9,726 nucleotides of DNA, taken from NCBI GenBank assembly GCA_002770795.1, contig PCTP01000201.1:9706-19431 (forward strand). Reading direction: 5' to 3'. The notes beneath the pieces are model-generated. The model had not been told where the DNA came from, searched no databases, and saw only the letters and a program-made list of their open reading frames with translations. Source of the DNA: Gammaproteobacteria bacterium CG22_combo_CG10-13_8_21_14_all_40_8 (lineage in GTDB: Bacteria; Pseudomonadota; Gammaproteobacteria; Enterobacterales; GCA-002770795). Of the stretch, positions 6,887 to 9,726 are shown in pieces (within the stretch, counting starts at the first letter, position 1; each line of letters begins with the position of its first letter). A program made the position numbers and the translations under genes.

Positions 6887-6899
6887 CAAGTTACTTGGC
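6885..6899. repeat. 15-bp palindrome upstream of selO, operator candidate
   Basis: GCCAAGT (6885-6891) and ACTTGGC (6893-6899) are exact reverse complements around a single T. The one-base centre fits a protein-binding dyad better than an RNA hairpin. It overlaps the second GGCT-N5-AGCC motif and the predicted selO transcription start, a position where a bound repressor would block transcription. Confidence 0.5.
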
Positions 6900-6929
6900 A
6901 TCAGTGTTAAAATCCGTCATCATAATAGG

Positions 6930-8534
6930 ATGAAACAAAAACCAACGCTTATATTTAATAATCGCTTCTTTAATGAACTTAAAGCAGATCCCATATTGGG
7001 TAACCATTGCCGTGAAGTCAATGAGGCATTTTATAGCTTAGTAACACCTCAGAACCCTCCTGAACCCAAATGGGTGAGTGTTTCAGCAAATTGTGCCGAG
7101 TCGCTTGGACTCAGCACAGAACAAATCACCTCAAAGCCTTTCCAAAATTGGCTTTCTGGTCGTTCTAATATGCAGGAGAGTCAAAGCTATGCCATGTGTT
7201 ATGGTGGACACCAATTTGGACATTGGGCTGGGCAGCTTGGAGATGGTCGGGCGATTAACATTGGCGAAATTGTTCATCAACAACAAACCACAGCATTGCA
7301 ATTGAAAGGTGCTGGATTAACACCCTATTCGCGTAATGGGGATGGTTTAGCGGTGTTACGTTCATCTATTCGTGAGTATATCTGTAGTGAGGCGATGTAC
7401 CATCTAGGTATAGCAACCACCAGAGCACTAAGTTTGATGACTTCTGGTGAGCAGGTACTCAGAGATATGTTCTATGATGGGCATCCTGAGATGGAACCTG
7501 GTGCAATTTTATGTAGAACTTCTCCTTCATTTATACGATTTGGTCATTTTGAGATCTTTGCTGCAAGGGGGGATCTTGACAATCTGAAAACACTCGCTGA
7601 TTTCACGCTACGCCACCATTTTCCTCATCTGCTTCATCATCCAGCGGATCTGGATGCCAAGAAGTATAAAATGTTTTTTAAGGAAGTCTGTCAATCTTCC
7701 TTAAAGTTAATTTTAGACTGGATGAGAGTCGGGTTTGTACATGGTGTTATGAACACGGATAATATGTCGATTTTGGGACTTACCATCGATTTTGGACCTT
7801 ATGGTTGGTTAGATCATTATGATCCTAATTGGACGCCTAATACCACAGATTTCAGCCATCGAAGATACAGCTATCAGCAGCAGCCCATGGTTGCTCAATG
7901 GAATTTGTCACGATTAGCCAATGCTTTATTTCCTTTAATAAAAGATGCTGATTTCTTGATGAAGGTATTGAATGAGTTTGCTGAAGATTATCAGCAAGGA
8001 TGGTTAGAAATGATGAGGTCGAAATTAGGCTTGGTTCATGATGATGCTGAGTCAGATGAAGATTTAGTGCTTCAACTCATGCATTTATTAGAACAAGTTG
8101 AGACAGATTGGACTTTGTTTTTTAGGCATTTGGCAGACATTGATGGTGATATCTCAAAAACTTCTTCGTCTGGAGATGATTTAAACAACATGCAAGATTG
8201 TTTTTATCACTTTGATGACTTGCCACAGGATTACTTGCAACAGTTTAAAGATTGGTTAAACAAATATAAAAAGCGGGCAGGTTCACAGCAGCTCTTGGAT
8301 AAAGATCGCAGAATAAACATGAACCGAATTAATCCTAAATATATTTTTAGGAATTATCTTGCGCAAATGGCTATTGAGAAAGCACATGATGGCGATTATT
8401 CTATGATTGAAGAGTTAATGGAAACCTTGCAAAATCCTTACGAGGAACAGCCTGAACGAGAGAATTTTTCTCAAAAACGTCCAGAATGGGCGAGAACCAA
8501 ACCCGGATGCTCCACTCTTTCTTGTAGTTCTTAA
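6930..8534 (+). CDS. selO: Protein adenylyltransferase SelO (YdiU/UPF0061 family)
   Basis: Pseudokinase-fold enzyme that binds ATP in flipped orientation and transfers AMP to Ser/Thr/Tyr of target proteins; bacterial members have been linked to redox and stress control. Length is 534 residues. Family motifs in order: GGHQFGHWAGQLGDGRA (92-108, nucleotide-binding loop), LKGAGLTPYSRNGDG (125-139, Lys126 as the ATP-contacting Lys), RSSIREYICSEAM (144-156), HGVMNTDNMSILGLTIDFGP (271-290, with the catalytic-loop Asp277, Asn278 and the metal-binding Asp287), and the extreme C-terminus SCSS, whose Cys occupies the selenocysteine position of eukaryotic SelO. The frame is open upstream to an ATG at 6738, inside the peptidase gene, and there is another in-frame ATG at 6849; I chose 6930 because family members begin with a NNRFFNEL-like segment close to the start. 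Only AGG directly touching the ATG precedes it, so the ribosome site is poor. The gene is divergent from the M13 peptidase and is followed after 26 nt by a hydrolase gene. Confidence 0.94.
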   Translation: MKQKPTLIFNNRFFNELKADPILGNHCREVNEAFYSLVTPQNPPEPKWVSVSANCAESLGLSTEQITSKPFQNWLSGRSNMQESQSYAMCYGGHQFGHWAGQLGDGRAINIGEIVHQQQTTALQLKGAGLTPYSRNGDGLAVLRSSIREYICSEAMYHLGIATTRALSLMTSGEQVLRDMFYDGHPEMEPGAILCRTSPSFIRFGHFEIFAARGDLDNLKTLADFTLRHHFPHLLHHPADLDAKKYKMFFKEVCQSSLKLILDWMRVGFVHGVMNTDNMSILGLTIDFGPYGWLDHYDPNWTPNTTDFSHRRYSYQQQPMVAQWNLSRLANALFPLIKDADFLMKVLNEFAEDYQQGWLEMMRSKLGLVHDDAESDEDLVLQLMHLLEQVETDWTLFFRHLADIDGDISKTSSSGDDLNNMQDCFYHFDDLPQDYLQQFKDWLNKYKKRAGSQQLLDKDRRINMNRINPKYIFRNYLAQMAIEKAHDGDYSMIEELMETLQNPYEEQPERENFSQKRPEWARTKPGCSTLSCSS

Positions 8535-8548
8535 AACATGATCATGTT
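8535..8548. repeat. 14-bp perfect palindrome between selO and the hydrolase
   Basis: AACATGATCATGTT equals its own reverse complement. It begins immediately after the selO stop codon and ends 12 nt before the hydrolase ATG, filling most of the gap. It could be an operator or a small RNA hairpin in the leader. It lacks a following T run, so it is not an intrinsic terminator. Confidence 0.55.
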
Positions 8549-8560
8549 GAAATATAAAAA

Positions 8561-9382
8561 ATGACTACTCAAACAGCAATGTATTCACAACATGGCCTTG
8601 CCTACTGGAAACTAGGGAAGCAAGGTACGCCCATTGTACTGATTATGGGGATCGGAATGTCTGGAATGGCATGGGAGCTACAATCAAACGAATTATCAAA
8701 AAATCATCAGGTGATGTTTTTTGATCATTTAGGATTAGGGCTTAGTGCGCCACTTAAAAACCAAAAAATAACGATGCAAAGGATGACAGAGCATGTTTTA
8801 CAAATTATGGATGAACTTTCATGGAATAACGCCCATATTGTCGGTATCTCTATGGGGGGAATGATTGCTCAACACTTAGCCTTGTTAGCTCCACAGCGTG
8901 TTAGAACTTTGAATCTAATTGCTACAACAGCGGGTGGTCTGTCTGCGTTTATTCCCACTTGGAAAGGTCTTTCAGCCTTTGCCAAAGTGACGTTTGCCAG
9001 TAATGGGCATCAAAGACTACAAGCGCTCCAGCAATTACTGTTTCCAGATGGTTATCAGTTTAATCAGATCAGTTTAACTCATTTACTCGAGGTTTATGGT
9101 GTACAGGCAGCGCAAAAAACTCTGTTGAAACAGCTGATAGCTATACTTAAACACGATACCAGAGATAAATTACAAAAGTTAAGTGGTATTTTCACTCAAA
9201 TTCATTGTCCCGATCAGGATGTAGTGATTGCTCCTGGTCAAAATTTGATATTAAATCAGTTAATACCCAATTCAACCCTGATTCATTATACTGAATCAGG
9301 GCATGGTGTTATTTATCAAGATGCACAAAAAGTGAATCAAAATCTAGAAAATACTTTTAGTTCCTATGATAATGAAAATTAA
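8561..9382 (+). CDS. Alpha/beta-fold hydrolase
   Basis: Cytosolic serine hydrolase of the alpha/beta superfamily, 273 residues, normal for the fold. The oxyanion-loop region is LIMGIGMSGMAW (27-38, in place of the usual HG-x-P). DHLGLGLSA (55-63) corresponds to the D-x-R/L-G-x-G-x-S strand-4 motif. The nucleophile elbow is GISMGG with Ser97. The acid is probably Asp218 or Asp220 in CPDQDVVIAP, and the general base is His248 in ESGHGV. A helical cap lies between about 125 and 200. Substrate cannot be told; relatives include esterases, lactonases and acyl hydrolases. No Shine-Dalgarno motif precedes the ATG, only an A-rich leader. It may share a transcript with selO, though the palindrome between them could give it separate control. 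A strong hairpin occurs within its last quarter. Fold and triad are clear, physiological role unknown. Confidence 0.88.
   Translation: MTTQTAMYSQHGLAYWKLGKQGTPIVLIMGIGMSGMAWELQSNELSKNHQVMFFDHLGLGLSAPLKNQKITMQRMTEHVLQIMDELSWNNAHIVGISMGGMIAQHLALLAPQRVRTLNLIATTAGGLSAFIPTWKGLSAFAKVTFASNGHQRLQALQQLLFPDGYQFNQISLTHLLEVYGVQAAQKTLLKQLIAILKHDTRDKLQKLSGIFTQIHCPDQDVVIAPGQNLILNQLIPNSTLIHYTESGHGVIYQDAQKVNQNLENTFSSYDNEN
9276..9301. repeat. Perfect 10-bp hairpin inside the hydrolase gene
   Basis: CCCTGATTCA (9276-9285) and TGAATCAGGG (9292-9301) are exact reverse complements with a 6-nt loop, TTATAC. It lies about 80 bases before the stop codon and just upstream of the codon for catalytic His248. No T run follows on the + strand, so it is not a standard terminator; it could pause transcription or protect the mRNA 3' end, or be chance. 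Confidence 0.6.
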
Positions 9383-9445
9383 TCGTATTTTCAAACTTCA
9401 ACAATGATGGGATACTGTGGTAAAGTTGCTCTCATTCAAAATTAA

Positions 9446-9449
9446 AGGA
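9446..9449 (+). promoter_or_regulatory. Ribosome binding site deciding the GTG start of the ExbB-like gene
   Basis: AGGA, within AAAGGA, is followed by 8 nt and then GTG at 9458. No ATG with a comparable site exists nearby, and the homologous N-terminus begins at this GTG. Confidence 0.75.
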
Positions 9450-9457
9450 TTGGCTTC

Positions 9458-9726
9458 GTGTTCGAGTTATTAGTTGCAGGCGGGGTAATGATGATCCCCT
9501 TAAGTCTAGGTTCGATTTTGGCGATGGCTATTATTATTGAAAGATACTGGTCATTGCGTCGAGAACGTGTGTCTCCAAAACATTTGGTTGCCAGAGTATG
9601 GGCTTGGGCCAAGAAGGGCACAATTTCCAAGAAAAATTTACAGGTATTAAGAACGCATTCTCCTTTGGGCGTTATTCTGACGGCTGGTCTATTAAATCAT
9701 AAACATGGCCGAGAAGTAATGAAAGA
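9458..9726 (+). CDS. exbB: MotA/TolQ/ExbB proton-channel family protein, N-terminal part (3' end cut by window)
   Basis: Inner-membrane subunit of a proton-driven ExbB/ExbD (TolQ/TolR) type motor. Ninety codons are partly visible, starting at GTG: a first membrane helix, LLVAGGVMMIPLSLGSIL and on through about residue 27, then ERYWSLRRERV at the cytoplasmic edge, VARVWAWAKKG (44-54), and SPLGVILTAGLLN (66-78), which leads into the cytosolic domain. The ERYWxLRRxRV, WAKKG and SPLGxIL-AGL pattern matches the ExbB paralogue that in many gammaproteobacteria is followed by exbD, msbA and lpxK, so an envelope/lipid A cluster is expected beyond the right edge. The preceding 75-bp gap has no clear terminator for the hydrolase; a TTTCAA (9389-9394)/GATACT (9411-9416) pair with a 16-bp spacer is a weak promoter candidate. 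The family is secure; the exact partner system is inference. Confidence 0.88.
   Translation, partial: MFELLVAGGVMMIPLSLGSILAMAIIIERYWSLRRERVSPKHLVARVWAWAKKGTISKKNLQVLRTHSPLGVILTAGLLNHKHGREVMK

Noticed and set aside
6738..6929. N-terminal extension of SelO from an ATG at 6738
   Set aside because: It would run through the start of the divergent peptidase gene and both promoters, and the extra residues do not resemble any SelO N-terminus.
9442..9630. Minus-strand open frame of 62 codons
   Set aside because: It is the shadow of the ExbB-like gene, whose + strand translation matches its family closely; that gene is easily missed because it starts with GTG.
1..9726. CRISPR array, insertion sequence, prophage, tRNA/rRNA or toxin-antitoxin locus
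   Set aside because: No regularly spaced repeats, transposase or integrase motifs, target-site duplications or tRNA-like cloverleaf were seen; genes are densely packed housekeeping or accessory metabolic types.

Overview
The window looks like ordinary chromosome of an AT-rich gammaproteobacterium. The evidence is the B-type aconitase, a MioC-like flavodoxin, a PilU-type pilus ATPase, a SelO/YdiU protein ending in Cys-Ser-Ser, and an ExbB-like gene of the kind that precedes exbD/msbA/lpxK in many gammaproteobacteria. I cannot name the genus; a marine or methylotrophic Piscirickettsiaceae-like lineage is only a guess. No rRNA, tRNA, CRISPR array, insertion sequence or phage gene is visible.

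Left part (1-3232, all + strand): the 3' end of acnB enters from the left edge and ends at a rho-independent terminator. Three closely spaced genes follow, with 27 and 30 nt gaps: a MioC-like flavodoxin, a divergent ZIP-type membrane protein with a histidine-rich loop, and an all-alpha dimeric dUTPase. They are probably one operon.

Middle (3234-6769, - strand): pilU with an unusual low-complexity C-terminal tail, and a lipoprotein M13 zinc peptidase (pepO-like). A strong terminator between them separates the two transcripts. pilU meets the dUTPase gene tail to tail with one base between the stop codons, so neither has an intergenic terminator on that side.

Right part (6770-9726, + strand): a 160-bp divergent control region rich in small palindromes, then selO (protein adenylyltransferase), a 26-nt gap filled by a 14-bp perfect palindrome, an alpha/beta hydrolase, and the 5' end of an ExbB/TolQ-family gene starting at GTG.

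The genes do not form one pathway: they cover the TCA cycle, electron transfer, metal transport, nucleotide-pool sanitation, pilus retraction, periplasmic proteolysis, AMPylation and envelope energisation. I see no clearly new multi-gene system. The points most worth a second look are the palindrome cluster and duplicated start context before selO, the palindrome before the hydrolase, a terminator-like hairpin inside the hydrolase gene, the ZIP protein lacking its usual TM5 glutamate, and the tail of PilU.
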